Shown: positions 44,101-53,824, counted from the first letter of the stretch. The stretch is 64,000 nt of DNA from Candidatus Peregrinibacteria bacterium (GCA_026395515.1 JAPLYN010000005.1:299521-363520); one strand, 5' to 3'. Notes: generated from the sequence alone by a model not told the origin. Numbers and translations: made by a program.

Positions 44101-47100
44101 CACAGGCATCTTAGGAGGTTTAAGCAAATTATGCGACTTCAAGAGCCGAGAACAAGGTGGCTGGGCTAAATTCTTAGGATTGATAAATGGAGCAAAGGGA
44201 GAAATTACTATGGCAGACATTGATGGTAATACAATGTTCGTAACTAAAGACAAATTCCATGATCACTACAGCACAAAAGCTGCCCTAACTATTCTTACAA
44301 ATATTAATGAAGACAAAAACAACGATGGTGAAGTAGATCACTATAGTTTCGATAAGAGTGGAAACAAAGTTTTCAATCAAGAAGCAATGACCAAGGAAAT
44401 AAATGACCTCATTCAATTGGGCGTCACCAATATGGTTATGGCTGAAGCCGGACAAAAAGGATCAAAGATAGCACCAGGAGAAATAGTTGGAATGATTAAG
44501 GAGAAATCTGGAAAATTAATGATCAAAGATTTCAACAATCTAACAAATGAACAGATCTTAGCTTTCCAATTAGGATTCATCGTTAAACAAGCTAGCCAAT
44601 TTGCCACACAGGTAAAAGAAGCCGGACAAATTGTTACAGAATCGAGCGAAGATCCAAGAATCAAAAACAATCCCCTACTAAAACAAGTTGCAAAACAATT
44701 ACTTGAACAGGGATTAAAACCAAGTGAAGTCAAAAAAATTCAAGAAAAATTACTACTTGCCGCAGGAGCTTCATTCGTAAAGACAAATGACGGAAATTAT
44801 GAATTTGAAGGAGGTGCAGTAGGAGTTATGATTCCAATTCCAGATAGCAGATTAAGCATCATGATCCAAATGGGTGGAACAATGAATGGACAATTCATTG
44901 CCGGCATAGGATTAAATATCAAAGTATATGAAGGAGAAACGTTCAAATTCAATGTTGCCACAAACTTAGATCTTAAAGGATTCACTGCAGGCGCAAATGG
45001 CTCAGTAGCGATGGGACAAGTCGATGCCAATGCATTTGTAGGAGTTCGCTTTGGATGGGACAGCATCATTCCAACAGTTGGTGGAGGAGTTGGATTCTCA
45101 TGGAATAGAGATGCTCAATTAAAGAGTAACTTAGAAGAAGCCAAGGAACAAACTGACTACGCTCAAGTATGGGCAGAATGGCAAAAAATGCCTAAATCTG
45201 ATACCGATGCCAAATTTGCTAAATTACAAGAAATCAAACCAGTTTACGACAAAATCGCTCCTGTTATGGCTGAATTCAAACTCAGCAAGGAAGATGTCGT
45301 AACCATGGTAGAAGAAATGAAAGAAGAACTAAATCGTGGAGTTATCCAGGATATGAGTTCACGTATCATTACCTACGTTGGTTTCGCGATGGTTGGTCCA
45401 GTGCCTGTTCCACAAATCGGATTCTCAATTGGTTCAGTAGAAGTTACTACTCCAAACCGTGCAGAAATTTCCAAGATTCTAGGCGAAATTTCAGACATAA
45501 AAGTGACAAAAGCTCTGAAAGAAGCCGTAAAAGAAGTAGATGAAAAACTCAAGAAAGGAGAATCAACACCAATCCTTAAAGAAGGTACAAGCAAACTTGT
45601 TTATGGACGTGACGGTAAATTAATGAGCTTAGTGAAAGAAGAAGAGGTTAAGATGATTGAAGTAAAAAACAATCTTGAAAGCTACAACCAAAGTTTGAAA
45701 CGCACAGAAATGGCATTGGAAAAGAATCCAAATGGCACTATGAAGTTGAAAATATATGGAACAGACAGAAAAGATGTAGAAATCCATATCGATCCACAAC
45801 TCAAAGATCTCGCAATTATCACAGATAAGGGTCAAATTATCATAGAAGGTAATGTGGATAAACTAGTAATAAGCCGTGAGAGATTCTCTCTTCCTTTCGA
45901 AGAGACTGAAGGTAGCGCCACAATGAGAGATATCATTACAATTAGAAGTGCGGAATCATTGGTAACAAATCGCGATAGAACTTGGATTGAAAAATACGAA
46001 AGTAAATTCCTTCAGAAATTAGAAGATGAAGAAAGCTTCTCAATTCAAAAAGGTAATTTTGAAAAAGGAAAACAAGAAAATATACGTTCAGTTGATGGAT
46101 ACTCCTCTAAAAAAGTAGAGGAAATTGCAAAAATTCCAGAGGTGAAAGACTTCATTGCTAAACGCGTAAATCTCGACTCAAGAATAGACAATGCTACTCT
46201 AAAAGAATTAAGAGTATTAATTAAAGAACGTCAAAAAGCCCTTATTGAAGGCAAATTCAGTGAGAAACAGGACGACTTCGACAAAATGGGAACAAGAGAA
46301 AATTTATTTGAAAATTTAGAGGGATTATTCCTAGGAAAGGACAAACTAAGTAAAGCTTTCCGTAAAGAATTTACTAGTGAAATTGATGACCCGGAAGCAC
46401 TAGTAAGCACTTTAATAAAATTTGCCGAACAAACAGACACACTAAAAGATTTAAATGAAAAAGAATTAAATTTAGGCCTCACTCATTTAATCAATGTACA
46501 CTTCACAAATGTATACAAAGAGGCAGCTGACAGAATTAATAAGAAAAAGAAAGGAACAAAAGTGTCAGAGAATGGTAAAGAAGAAGATAGTGAAGATCTA
46601 CAAGATTTAAACAAAAAAGAAATACAAAGAATAAATGGAGAAGTACTAAAAGGGATGAAGAAGAAATTGGAATTCGTAAAAGAAAAAGTTTTCACCAAAT
46701 CTTTCAAGAATGCAGTAAATAACATGGAGCCAAAACCAGAGACTCCAGTTCAAGAATTAATTGATAAATTATTCAAAGATATTTACGAAAAATTAAAAGC
46801 TAAATTATTAGATCCAGACTTCGATTTCCGTACTATTAAAGTTGAAGCAATACCTGGTGGAGCATATCTCTTCTCAGGCTCAAGACTTTACAACGAAAAA
46901 GGAAAAGTCAAAGGAGCAATGTCACAAAACATTGGTTACGAAACTCTAGAAAAAAATCCTAAATTACTTTTAGACTTTGGATTTCTAGAAGGAACAACTG
47001 GCAAATACTCACTTGAATCAAAAGTCCAAGTTGAAAAAGACCTAGCACGTGTAATGCTCGAACTCGCTAGTCCAATTCCTAAAGATGACGCAGAATTCTT

Positions 47101-47740
47101 ACGCAGTCCACTAGCAATGAAATTTGCAGGACTTCAAGCTACTGCCCTACTCACTTATGACGAAGGAAGCAAATTTGATGACTATAAGAAAATTTCAGAA
47201 ATTTATAAAAACCCAGAACTATTAACAGAGCCAGCCTATAAAGCATCTCTCGACAAATATAGAGCAGTTATCAATGAAATTCGTGGAACACAATTAGACG
47301 GAAAAACATTTGAAAAGAAAATTGGAAACACCGGACTCACAGTGAAATTGAAAATGAATACAGACATAAGCTATGGCGCATATTCTAAATGTACCAATAC
47401 TAGTTTCTATGTAAATGAAGTTGGAGAAATTGAAATCAGCCAAGAGACAATGAGCGGAGGCAAAGGATTAATCGCTAAATTCAACACCACTAACGAAGTA
47501 GTTTCTACAGATGTAAGCAAGATTTTTGCTTCAGTCGTGATTGGTGCCGGATTCAGAAGCGAAAGAGTATCTAGTGAAGGAAGCGGAGGCAAACATTCTG
47601 AACAAGGAGTTAAAGATAAACCAGTTGATGATAAATCCTCTGCAAGTGGACCAGCACCAGCCCAACCAGTTGCAGGAGAACAGCAAGCAAAAGTTCCTGT
47701 TCAACCAGCATCACAAAGTGCTTCACCTCATAAACATTAA
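41117..47740 (+). CDS. Giant protein of unknown function (2207 aa)
   Basis: I do not recognise a family. There is no signal peptide or clear membrane helix. An acidic/lysine-rich start (about 25-90) leads to a helical stretch (about 90-340). A low-complexity linker with four KPGxxEAP repeats (527-558) separates two regions that each contain an IDGK strand motif. Residues 1066-1074 read DKNNDGEVD, an EF-hand-like calcium loop. Residues about 1231-1335 are glycine-rich alternating strands (GGTMNGQFIAGIGLNIKV, VGVRFGWDS, VGGGVGFSW), like a beta-barrel or beta-solenoid piece. Long charged helical regions follow, then a Pro/Gln/Ser tail. A near-consensus promoter drives it, and a 1649-aa secreted protein follows 29 bases downstream. 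Confidence 0.75.
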   Translation: MSTHKFLFLFNKVKKNLFKESRFVFDEPETHPTAETEDPKVKEAKLAKEKEEEEKRKAAERAPEADKNAQAIVKENEQLNEDLKSLDQKKFDKIIKERIKEKGSKGDLEIAQIDKLALFAAANEPEKNVKALFEEFKEQRLHTNQLSAETTKLFIQKLKEGDKKILIDELIKTTATATILIEATADEDFKELLTKFSDSQKADLLNSKIDGPKKQEIFDNLIRAKIFTNGDSATIEKIILYVCKENPGMINTTIFQEFTGSGVESKFAKLTYPAAKALLEITFPKFDTEQQSQSIFNGLLNNLSKELLGKLIGDKNLKFEIRDKLYSKSLPSRVDGISKPVELLKEVTEDGKPAEEAAKTVEKSTEKRRDIETEVPVKGDKKDKKGAVVPAEGTSASSPASTPAQFSEEKDWKAIIEKMAGELEFDGKSISWTFPLKIDGKQVSSERSFRVTKKFLKELNKTDENGRVHNTKDKVKLCAYEWLFKHIYKGDKDAAMKGKVEAFKESQAYLVEQIDALNAKIKAEAEKPGTVEAPKPGAAEAPKPGAAEAPKPGTVEARPAETGGREKAPEKELTLAEKLAEKVQELQSIADEVADKNSDSIGAGKRSIKIEGPKSENESGQIYAIKIDGKETTFVLDIAKKQNDKKEFEFSFKKEIGEKSEYKSYSKEEVTAKFQGILTQSPDERAVQDFDKAILELGKTGYGATIENKEPKALNVTQFTALKDTLSKIKTIIKDGEDLPSILEKLNNLARDTQPIIEKTSIVKITINSDPKMEWNPSNKDAPFGEFSKFEDTIKAIKMAELGGDKSPKFAAFIEQSEKTSTEKDYEKDQADRMKEYRGKYKSLTEKVYKMKFDLYEGEIVKNFKKMSGYKKVSNIMKNPPFFFHETGEVAKKVGEIVSNGLNDRVDFGDVFKAIKDVPALKAKGLTNLMEDPDKFIKTFDRLLSKQNPDKGDQEQLELMFNEVLTPCLDLLKALEQLEFNPDKQKERSELPKETTGILGGLSKLCDFKSREQGGWAKFLGLINGAKGEITMADIDGNTMFVTKDKFHDHYSTKAALTILTNINEDKNNDGEVDHYSFDKSGNKVFNQEAMTKEINDLIQLGVTNMVMAEAGQKGSKIAPGEIVGMIKEKSGKLMIKDFNNLTNEQILAFQLGFIVKQASQFATQVKEAGQIVTESSEDPRIKNNPLLKQVAKQLLEQGLKPSEVKKIQEKLLLAAGASFVKTNDGNYEFEGGAVGVMIPIPDSRLSIMIQMGGTMNGQFIAGIGLNIKVYEGETFKFNVATNLDLKGFTAGANGSVAMGQVDANAFVGVRFGWDSIIPTVGGGVGFSWNRDAQLKSNLEEAKEQTDYAQVWAEWQKMPKSDTDAKFAKLQEIKPVYDKIAPVMAEFKLSKEDVVTMVEEMKEELNRGVIQDMSSRIITYVGFAMVGPVPVPQIGFSIGSVEVTTPNRAEISKILGEISDIKVTKALKEAVKEVDEKLKKGESTPILKEGTSKLVYGRDGKLMSLVKEEEVKMIEVKNNLESYNQSLKRTEMALEKNPNGTMKLKIYGTDRKDVEIHIDPQLKDLAIITDKGQIIIEGNVDKLVISRERFSLPFEETEGSATMRDIITIRSAESLVTNRDRTWIEKYESKFLQKLEDEESFSIQKGNFEKGKQENIRSVDGYSSKKVEEIAKIPEVKDFIAKRVNLDSRIDNATLKELRVLIKERQKALIEGKFSEKQDDFDKMGTRENLFENLEGLFLGKDKLSKAFRKEFTSEIDDPEALVSTLIKFAEQTDTLKDLNEKELNLGLTHLINVHFTNVYKEAADRINKKKKGTKVSENGKEEDSEDLQDLNKKEIQRINGEVLKGMKKKLEFVKEKVFTKSFKNAVNNMEPKPETPVQELIDKLFKDIYEKLKAKLLDPDFDFRTIKVEAIPGGAYLFSGSRLYNEKGKVKGAMSQNIGYETLEKNPKLLLDFGFLEGTTGKYSLESKVQVEKDLARVMLELASPIPKDDAEFLRSPLAMKFAGLQATALLTYDEGSKFDDYKKISEIYKNPELLTEPAYKASLDKYRAVINEIRGTQLDGKTFEKKIGNTGLTVKLKMNTDISYGAYSKCTNTSFYVNEVGEIEISQETMSGGKGLIAKFNTTNEVVSTDVSKIFASVVIGAGFRSERVSSEGSGGKHSEQGVKDKPVDDKSSASGPAPAQPVAGEQQAKVPVQPASQSASPHKH
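42695..42790 (+). repeat. Four in-frame 24-bp repeats (KPGxxEAP linker)
   Basis: Units start at 42695, 42719, 42743 and 42767. Each is close to AAACCTGGTGCTGCTGAAGC plus four more bases, and together they encode a proline/alanine spacer in the 2207-aa protein. Confidence 0.9.
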
Positions 47741-47769
47741 TATTTAAATAATAAAAATAAAATAAAAAT

Positions 47770-50700
47770 ATGAAAACGCCAAAACTATTTAAATCACTGC
47801 TTCTCAGCATACTAGGTATCGCAGTCGTAATAACAACTGCACATGCCGACAATCTTCAAAACATAACGAAGTACACTCCAGACAGACCAGGAGTAAATTT
47901 TGTTGAAGGTATGCAAGGATTTCCGTATCCGACTTTCAACAATTTCATAAATCAGCCAAACCTAATTGGCGGTGCTTTCGAAGGAGATGAAAGAAAATTT
48001 GCGATTGGAAAATACTGTCCAGCAGCTAAATGTGATGATAATGGTATCTATGTAAATACTATCCAGACAGCTGTAAAAGATGGAGATGTTTTGAGAATGG
48101 AATTGTATTTTCACAACAATGGCGAAGATGCATATGACAATGGAGGAACAACAAGTCCTGATGCAAAAAATGTACAAATTGGTGTCGACCTAAACAACAT
48201 TCAAGATCCAGATCATGATTACATGGTAAGACCACGTGGTTTTATTACAGCGGACAACAATGAATATCGTACAGATAGAACACAAATTTCCACTCAAATC
48301 AAAGATGCTAATGGAAACGTAATCCACACAGCAACTGATGATTTACAGGTTTTACTATCAGAATATGGGCTTGAACTTCAACCCGTAAAAGATAGTGCTT
48401 GGTTATATGTTCAAAACCAAACAACAACAGATGGTTACTATGACGACTATGTGAAAGGTCCTACAAGTCTAACATTTAAAACAGTTAAACCTGCAACTCA
48501 AACTATCAATGTAAGCCCAAACTATACAGACAAAAAAATGTGGCTTAATTTTGATAGAATACCTGGATGTTTCAGATACAGTGGATTCGCATACTTCGAC
48601 GTTAAAGTAGTGAAAAAAGCTACTCCACCAAACGTTTGTACCGAACTCAAAGCCACTCTAGACGATAAAAATCCAATTAAACTTAATGGCAATGATCTTT
48701 ACCCAATGACGGTAAACAGCATCACTTTTGCGCCACAAAATAATGTTCCTAATGATGCAGAATTAAAATGGACAACAGATGATTCAAACGGAAAATTCTA
48801 CTTCGACGTGCCCATGGCAACGCCAAAATTACCTCCAAAAAAAGTTGAAATTACCAAAAACGCTGACGGATCTGTAAACACAAGTACAGACACTACGGTT
48901 TATTATTCTGGCAAACCAGAATCTAAAATCAAAGTCACATTAGATAACATTCCAGCCGACCAAGTAGGTCCTCTATGTAACGCTTCAATGCAAACTCCAG
49001 CAGTACTCGAATGTACTGATCTTCTCGTAGATCACCCAGAACATATTTATGAAAATACATACTCTGTATTCAAAGCAAAAGCTCTTGGATCAGATGGTAA
49101 AGATCTCACAGGAAAAATTAAATATTGGGTAGATTCAGGATATGGAGAATTCTATACAGTTGCTCCTACAGGCGTTGCACAAAATAAATCTAAGATGGTG
49201 TATGAAGCGACACCTACAAGCAAAACATTCCCATTCGGAGACAATACTTTTAAACCAGATTTCACATTAGATCCAAAGATTTTCGTCGCTGGAAATAGCA
49301 ACAGCCAAGCAGCTGAAACTTTTATCTATCTTGCACCAAAATTTGCCGCAGGAACATTCGGTATCCAAGACGTTTCTGGCAACATTCAAGATCAAGGAAA
49401 ACTTGGACTCGCAGTTCAAATCAAATTCCTTGAATTGCCAAAATGGGTTACTAGTCCTATTCCAATGAATATCAACCCAGTTGATCCAAATCCAAACAGC
49501 AGCAAAGGCGCATTCAATCCATCCAATTATGGACAAAACAATGTACTTCTAGCAGTTGCTGGAGTAGGTGCTACAGATAAGATTGGCAATAGTTACCCTA
49601 CTGCAATTGATGGGACAAAGTTCATGAACCAGCCTAGCTCAGGAAGTCTATTCGATTTAAATATTGACCCAAATAAAGCTATTGGACCTGGGCAAAATAT
49701 TGATATACAAAATGCCGCTACACTTGGAAATTCAAAACAATTCTTCTTCAGTTCCCTATTCGAATCAATCACAGTTGATCCAGGAACTACGGTTTATTTT
49801 AACGCTAAAAAACCAGGAAAAGGAGTAATCCACGTACAAGTAATTGGTAGCACAAATCCAGATTGTTCAAGAACTTTCGATATTGAAGGTTTATGTAAAA
49901 CACTAGCTTTGGAAAGCTCTCCTGCCAACCCTCTAGTTGGAAATGAAATCACTTTAAACAAAGTGACATTAACAGACTCAACAGGAAAAGTTCTCCCAAG
50001 TTCTACAAACACTAACCTCACAACAACAGCAGGTGGCACATTCAAAACAGCCACACTCTCAAACATTATCTCAGCAAAAGTAAGTGACTTCCCTGTGAAA
50101 ACCACTCCTACTAAAGAAGGTACTGTCACAGTAACTATGGACCCAAACGATCCTGCGTATTCTGCAGCTTGTTCAAGTTCAGTGACTGTAAGTAAACCGG
50201 CATCTCAGGAATGTACGGCTCTTACTCTAAATATCTCAGAAAAAGGAATTACAACAAAACAAAATCCTCAAATTCTACAAAAAAACAAACAGTACATTAT
50301 TAGTGCAAGTCTCACTACAAAGTTGCCGAACGAAAACATGGTGACCTACTCTATCGACAAAGCTTATGGATCATTCTTCGATCCATTGAAACCTACAACT
50401 CCTATACAAACAATGACTGTAGGTGAAAACACTGAAGTTATTCTTCAAACCTATGATGGTCCAGTAAATACATCTGGAACTGATCTTGTTCCTAATGTTC
50501 TTAAAGTAAATGGCGTAGGATATGGAGACGCATGTAGCAAACCTCTTCCATTCAATAATCCTGCACCTGCACTCGCTTGTAACAGCATAAATGTAGATCC
50601 ACACGGTGATAGCTTTGACCCTACATCTAACGCATTCATCCCATTTACTATTAATGGCAATTTCAAAGACCACAATGGTGAAATTCGTGTAAGCATCAAG

Positions 50701-52719
50701 AGCAGCGGAGTACAAGGTTCAAAACCAACTATCAAACGTGCTGATGGTTCACAATCAACAGAGAATGGTTATATCACATTCACAAGTGATGAAGTTAAAA
50801 ACAGTAACAACCAACTAGGATTTATCTATACAAGCAATAATTTTGGTGACAGCATAACTGTTAATAACACTACCAAAGAGACATTAGACATTATTACAAC
50901 AGCCGTAGGATCATCAAATACAGCATGTAATTATCCAATTCATAAAGAAGTTTCAAGTGATCAAACATGTGAAAAAACTAATTCATGTCCTCCAGGTCCA
51001 GACAAATACACTGCACCAACATTCAGCAAAGCGTCATTCGTTGATCACAACATCAAAGATGCAGGTCCTGTTTCTAATCTTAAGAAAACAAATCACACAG
51101 TTACTTATGCTATTTCATTAGACACCGGAAATAACATCAGCGACCTCGCTACAATTTGGGATGCTTCATTGAAAGATGGAGGCACAATCTACAAGAAAGG
51201 CGTTTCAACTTGTAACCCTACAATTGCCGGATGTCTCCAAATTAAAGGAATGGAAATAAATTGGGTAAAAACTTCTGGCGGAAAAGTTTCTTTCAAAAAA
51301 ACATTATTTAAAGATAACTTCAATAACGAATCATATAAATTCGATAGCGAATTATCCGATGATGATATTAAAGATTTGAAATCAAGCTACGAACTAAATG
51401 ATTGTAGCAAAAATACAAACACAGATGAACCATGTATTGATACAGGCATAAATAAACCAAGTCTCGATGCATTTGCTGCAAACATCAAATCTACATTCAG
51501 CGCTGGAGGAGGCCTAAAATTTAGACATCTAGGAAAACTTTCAACTGGAAATAAGATTATTATCAAATACCAAATGGATTATGTATTTGGTGAAGATTTA
51601 AGCTCTAGATGTGAAAGATACAAGAATTCTAAAGATGGTTGCGGTGAACAATTCGAAAACACAGCATATTATACTGCTCTAAAGAAAACATCTGGTACTT
51701 ACAGTGAAAATAAAACTGCAAAAGTAGTAGCTATCTGTCCTTACGTTCTTTCTCGTAATGGAGGAGATGTATTCTTCCACGATGTAGTTGATACAGGTTC
51801 AGACGTAAGCCAATGTTACGAAGTTAAATCTTGTGACGGACCTTGTATTCAACCAGAATCAGATAAAGAAAAAACAACACCTAGTACTGGTACTGGAGCA
51901 AGCGGTAATGCACCTCTTCTCAAATCTCCATCACATGATGTTTGTAGCAAGAGTAACATCTCAAAAGAACAGACAGGCGGTAATGAAGGTCTAGATGCTT
52001 ACCAAGACGTCCTCAAAAACTTCTCAAGTAGCATTTGTGAATTACGTGCCGATGTATCCAAAGCTTGGACAAAACAAAACGTAACAGATTCAATTAACGC
52101 AAACGTGAAGAGACTTTCAAGATTTGGTTCAAACATAAGTGAAATACCTTCAGCGTCATCAACACACAATCTTCCACAAGATCCAAGCGGAGTATTTGTA
52201 AAAGTTGGTGGATCATTCACTATTGGAAATGGTCTACAAGATTACGTAATTGGAAATAAACTGGAAGATCGTGCAATCCCAGCTGCTCAAACCTATATCG
52301 TAATAGGTGGCAACCTAAGAATTAAATCAAACATTGTTTATGACAATAATTTAGATTTCGTTACAACATTTGATAAAACTCGTATCGCTTCCGCAGCCTT
52401 CATAGTAATCGGCGGCAACATTGAAATCGACGATAACGTAAGCCAAATTGACGGTATCATTATGGCCGTAGAAGACTCTAAAGGTAACGGAGGAAAAATT
52501 AAAGCAACAGGAGATATTTCTACTGATACAACAATCCTAAACATCAATGGTAACCTCATTGGTGACGTTTATAACCTCTTCAAGAATCGCCAAGCAGTTG
52601 GTGACCCACTTAAAGATCAAGGTTCTGTAAACATCCATTATGACGAACGTATTCTCTTGAATCCTCCATCAGGAATCAATGAGCTCATCAATCTACAGCA
52701 AGTAGTCGTTCCAAACTAA
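47770..52719 (+). CDS. Giant secreted multi-domain surface protein (1649 aa)
   Basis: A signal peptide (MKTPKLFKSLLLSILGIAVV...AHA) marks export. The N-terminal region (about 60-285) is a beta-rich module in a style seen in other CPR surface proteins. Five Ig-like modules follow. Each opens with a Cys-x-x-L/I motif (C290, C415, C709, C815, C937) and closes with another Cys, which suggests disulfide-bracketed repeats. An additional domain (about 1080-1360) precedes a C-terminal region with VIGGNLRIKSN, VIGGNIEIDDN and INGNLIGDVYNL strands that look like a beta-helix, then NIHYDERILLNPPSG. No LPXTG, SLH or clear transmembrane anchor is seen. A surface or adhesin role is inferred. A terminator follows. 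Confidence 0.75.
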   Translation: MKTPKLFKSLLLSILGIAVVITTAHADNLQNITKYTPDRPGVNFVEGMQGFPYPTFNNFINQPNLIGGAFEGDERKFAIGKYCPAAKCDDNGIYVNTIQTAVKDGDVLRMELYFHNNGEDAYDNGGTTSPDAKNVQIGVDLNNIQDPDHDYMVRPRGFITADNNEYRTDRTQISTQIKDANGNVIHTATDDLQVLLSEYGLELQPVKDSAWLYVQNQTTTDGYYDDYVKGPTSLTFKTVKPATQTINVSPNYTDKKMWLNFDRIPGCFRYSGFAYFDVKVVKKATPPNVCTELKATLDDKNPIKLNGNDLYPMTVNSITFAPQNNVPNDAELKWTTDDSNGKFYFDVPMATPKLPPKKVEITKNADGSVNTSTDTTVYYSGKPESKIKVTLDNIPADQVGPLCNASMQTPAVLECTDLLVDHPEHIYENTYSVFKAKALGSDGKDLTGKIKYWVDSGYGEFYTVAPTGVAQNKSKMVYEATPTSKTFPFGDNTFKPDFTLDPKIFVAGNSNSQAAETFIYLAPKFAAGTFGIQDVSGNIQDQGKLGLAVQIKFLELPKWVTSPIPMNINPVDPNPNSSKGAFNPSNYGQNNVLLAVAGVGATDKIGNSYPTAIDGTKFMNQPSSGSLFDLNIDPNKAIGPGQNIDIQNAATLGNSKQFFFSSLFESITVDPGTTVYFNAKKPGKGVIHVQVIGSTNPDCSRTFDIEGLCKTLALESSPANPLVGNEITLNKVTLTDSTGKVLPSSTNTNLTTTAGGTFKTATLSNIISAKVSDFPVKTTPTKEGTVTVTMDPNDPAYSAACSSSVTVSKPASQECTALTLNISEKGITTKQNPQILQKNKQYIISASLTTKLPNENMVTYSIDKAYGSFFDPLKPTTPIQTMTVGENTEVILQTYDGPVNTSGTDLVPNVLKVNGVGYGDACSKPLPFNNPAPALACNSINVDPHGDSFDPTSNAFIPFTINGNFKDHNGEIRVSIKSSGVQGSKPTIKRADGSQSTENGYITFTSDEVKNSNNQLGFIYTSNNFGDSITVNNTTKETLDIITTAVGSSNTACNYPIHKEVSSDQTCEKTNSCPPGPDKYTAPTFSKASFVDHNIKDAGPVSNLKKTNHTVTYAISLDTGNNISDLATIWDASLKDGGTIYKKGVSTCNPTIAGCLQIKGMEINWVKTSGGKVSFKKTLFKDNFNNESYKFDSELSDDDIKDLKSSYELNDCSKNTNTDEPCIDTGINKPSLDAFAANIKSTFSAGGGLKFRHLGKLSTGNKIIIKYQMDYVFGEDLSSRCERYKNSKDGCGEQFENTAYYTALKKTSGTYSENKTAKVVAICPYVLSRNGGDVFFHDVVDTGSDVSQCYEVKSCDGPCIQPESDKEKTTPSTGTGASGNAPLLKSPSHDVCSKSNISKEQTGGNEGLDAYQDVLKNFSSSICELRADVSKAWTKQNVTDSINANVKRLSRFGSNISEIPSASSTHNLPQDPSGVFVKVGGSFTIGNGLQDYVIGNKLEDRAIPAAQTYIVIGGNLRIKSNIVYDNNLDFVTTFDKTRIASAAFIVIGGNIEIDDNVSQIDGIIMAVEDSKGNGGKIKATGDISTDTTILNINGNLIGDVYNLFKNRQAVGDPLKDQGSVNIHYDERILLNPPSGINELINLQQVVVPN

Positions 52720-52724
52720 TAAAC

Positions 52725-52755
52725 AAAAGGCCCTGAGAAATCGGGGCCTTTATTG
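52725..52755 (+). terminator. Terminator after the giant locus
   Basis: AAAAGGCCC (52725..52733) pairs with GGGCCTTT (52744..52751), 10-base loop, T-rich tail. Confidence 0.8.
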
Positions 52756-52791
52756 TACACAAAATTTATTCAAGCCTCACGTAGTTTGTTT

Positions 52792-52819
52792 TTGAACAAA
52801 GGTAAATTCCTGATATAAT
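52792..52819 (+). promoter_or_regulatory. Promoter of holA
   Basis: -35 TTGAAC (52792..52797), 16-base spacer, -10 TATAAT (52814..52819) preceded by TGA. The ATG at 52829 lies nine bases after the -10. Confidence 0.75.
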
Positions 52820-52828
52820 CCACTCACC

Positions 52829-53806
52829 ATGGATAAGAAAACAGTTTACCTTTTTTACGGCGACGATCGCTACTCACTGAATCAAAAGCTAAAATTTTGG
52901 CAGGATGAGTTTGTAAAAAAATACGGTGAAAATTCTTTAGAAATAATTGATGGAGCTAGACTAGATGCCGATAATTTCTCCACCAATCTCGAATCTCTCC
53001 CTTTCCTTTCAGATAAGCGTTTAGTATTAGTTAAAGATTTCCTAGATCTCGGCAAAGAGGATAAACAAAAGCAAATCGCCTCCGCCATAGAAAACACTCC
53101 AGACTTTTGCCTACTAATTTTTCAGGAGAACGAAGTTCCAAAAAAGACTAATCCTATCTATAAAAAAATTAGCAAAATCGGTACACTTCAAGAATTTAAA
53201 TCCTTGATGCCAACAGAAATAACTAAATGGATCACGGATAAAGCCAGGAAAGAAAATATTAAAATCAGCTTTTTTACAGCAAACTATTTAACTCAACAAT
53301 GCGGCCCAGAACTATGGACCATCTCCAACGAATTAGATAAACTAGCCCTTTTCTCCAATGGAAAAGAAATCACCAAAGAGATGATAGACGATATTTGCAT
53401 ACCATCACTCACCTCTTCAATTTTTAAATTAACTGATGAAGTAGCACAAAAAAATGCCAAAGCTTCCCTCCGAACATTCAGAATTCTCAAAGATAGTGGC
53501 CAAGAATTAAACGGTATTTTCTTCATGCTAGTTCGTCACTTCCGCATTCTTACTCAAGTAGAAGAACTAGTTAACAAAGGAGAAAGTGCAGCAGAGATCA
53601 CAAAAAAACTAAAACAACATCCTTTCGTAATTCAAAAGACTTCCCTTCAAGCTAGAAATTTTAATCGCGAAAAATTAGTAGAAATTTATCAAGAAATGAT
53701 CAATATAGATAAAGGAGTCAAAACCGGAATTATAAAAAGTTTCAAAGGCGACAATCGCGAATTTGAACTCGCCATCGAAAAATTCATCATCAATTGCTGT
53801 AAATAA
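52829..53806 (+). CDS. holA: DNA polymerase III, delta subunit
   Basis: Clamp-loader subunit that opens the beta sliding clamp. The 325-aa protein opens with VYLFYGDDRYSLNQKL and has the LESLPFLSDKRLVLVKDF block with ordinary spacing. It then shows the KLALFSNGKEITKEMIDDIC and LRTFRILKDSGQELNGIFFMLVRHFRIL regions of HolA. Usual length. It has its own strong promoter. The SLH-protein gene follows after 41 bases with a separate -10. Confidence 0.93.
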   Translation: MDKKTVYLFYGDDRYSLNQKLKFWQDEFVKKYGENSLEIIDGARLDADNFSTNLESLPFLSDKRLVLVKDFLDLGKEDKQKQIASAIENTPDFCLLIFQENEVPKKTNPIYKKISKIGTLQEFKSLMPTEITKWITDKARKENIKISFFTANYLTQQCGPELWTISNELDKLALFSNGKEITKEMIDDICIPSLTSSIFKLTDEVAQKNAKASLRTFRILKDSGQELNGIFFMLVRHFRILTQVEELVNKGESAAEITKKLKQHPFVIQKTSLQARNFNREKLVEIYQEMINIDKGVKTGIIKSFKGDNREFELAIEKFIINCCK

Positions 53807-53815
53807 AAACCAAAG

Positions 53816-53824
53816 TGCTATACT
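53816..53824 (+). promoter_or_regulatory. Extended -10 of the SLH protein gene
   Basis: TGC-TATACT (53816..53824). The GTG at 53815 that would extend the protein overlaps this element, so the ATG at 53848 is the start. Confidence 0.6.

Noticed and set aside
41117-52719. Giant genes considered as polyketide or nonribosomal peptide synthases
   Set aside because: No ketosynthase, adenylation, carrier or condensation motifs are visible.
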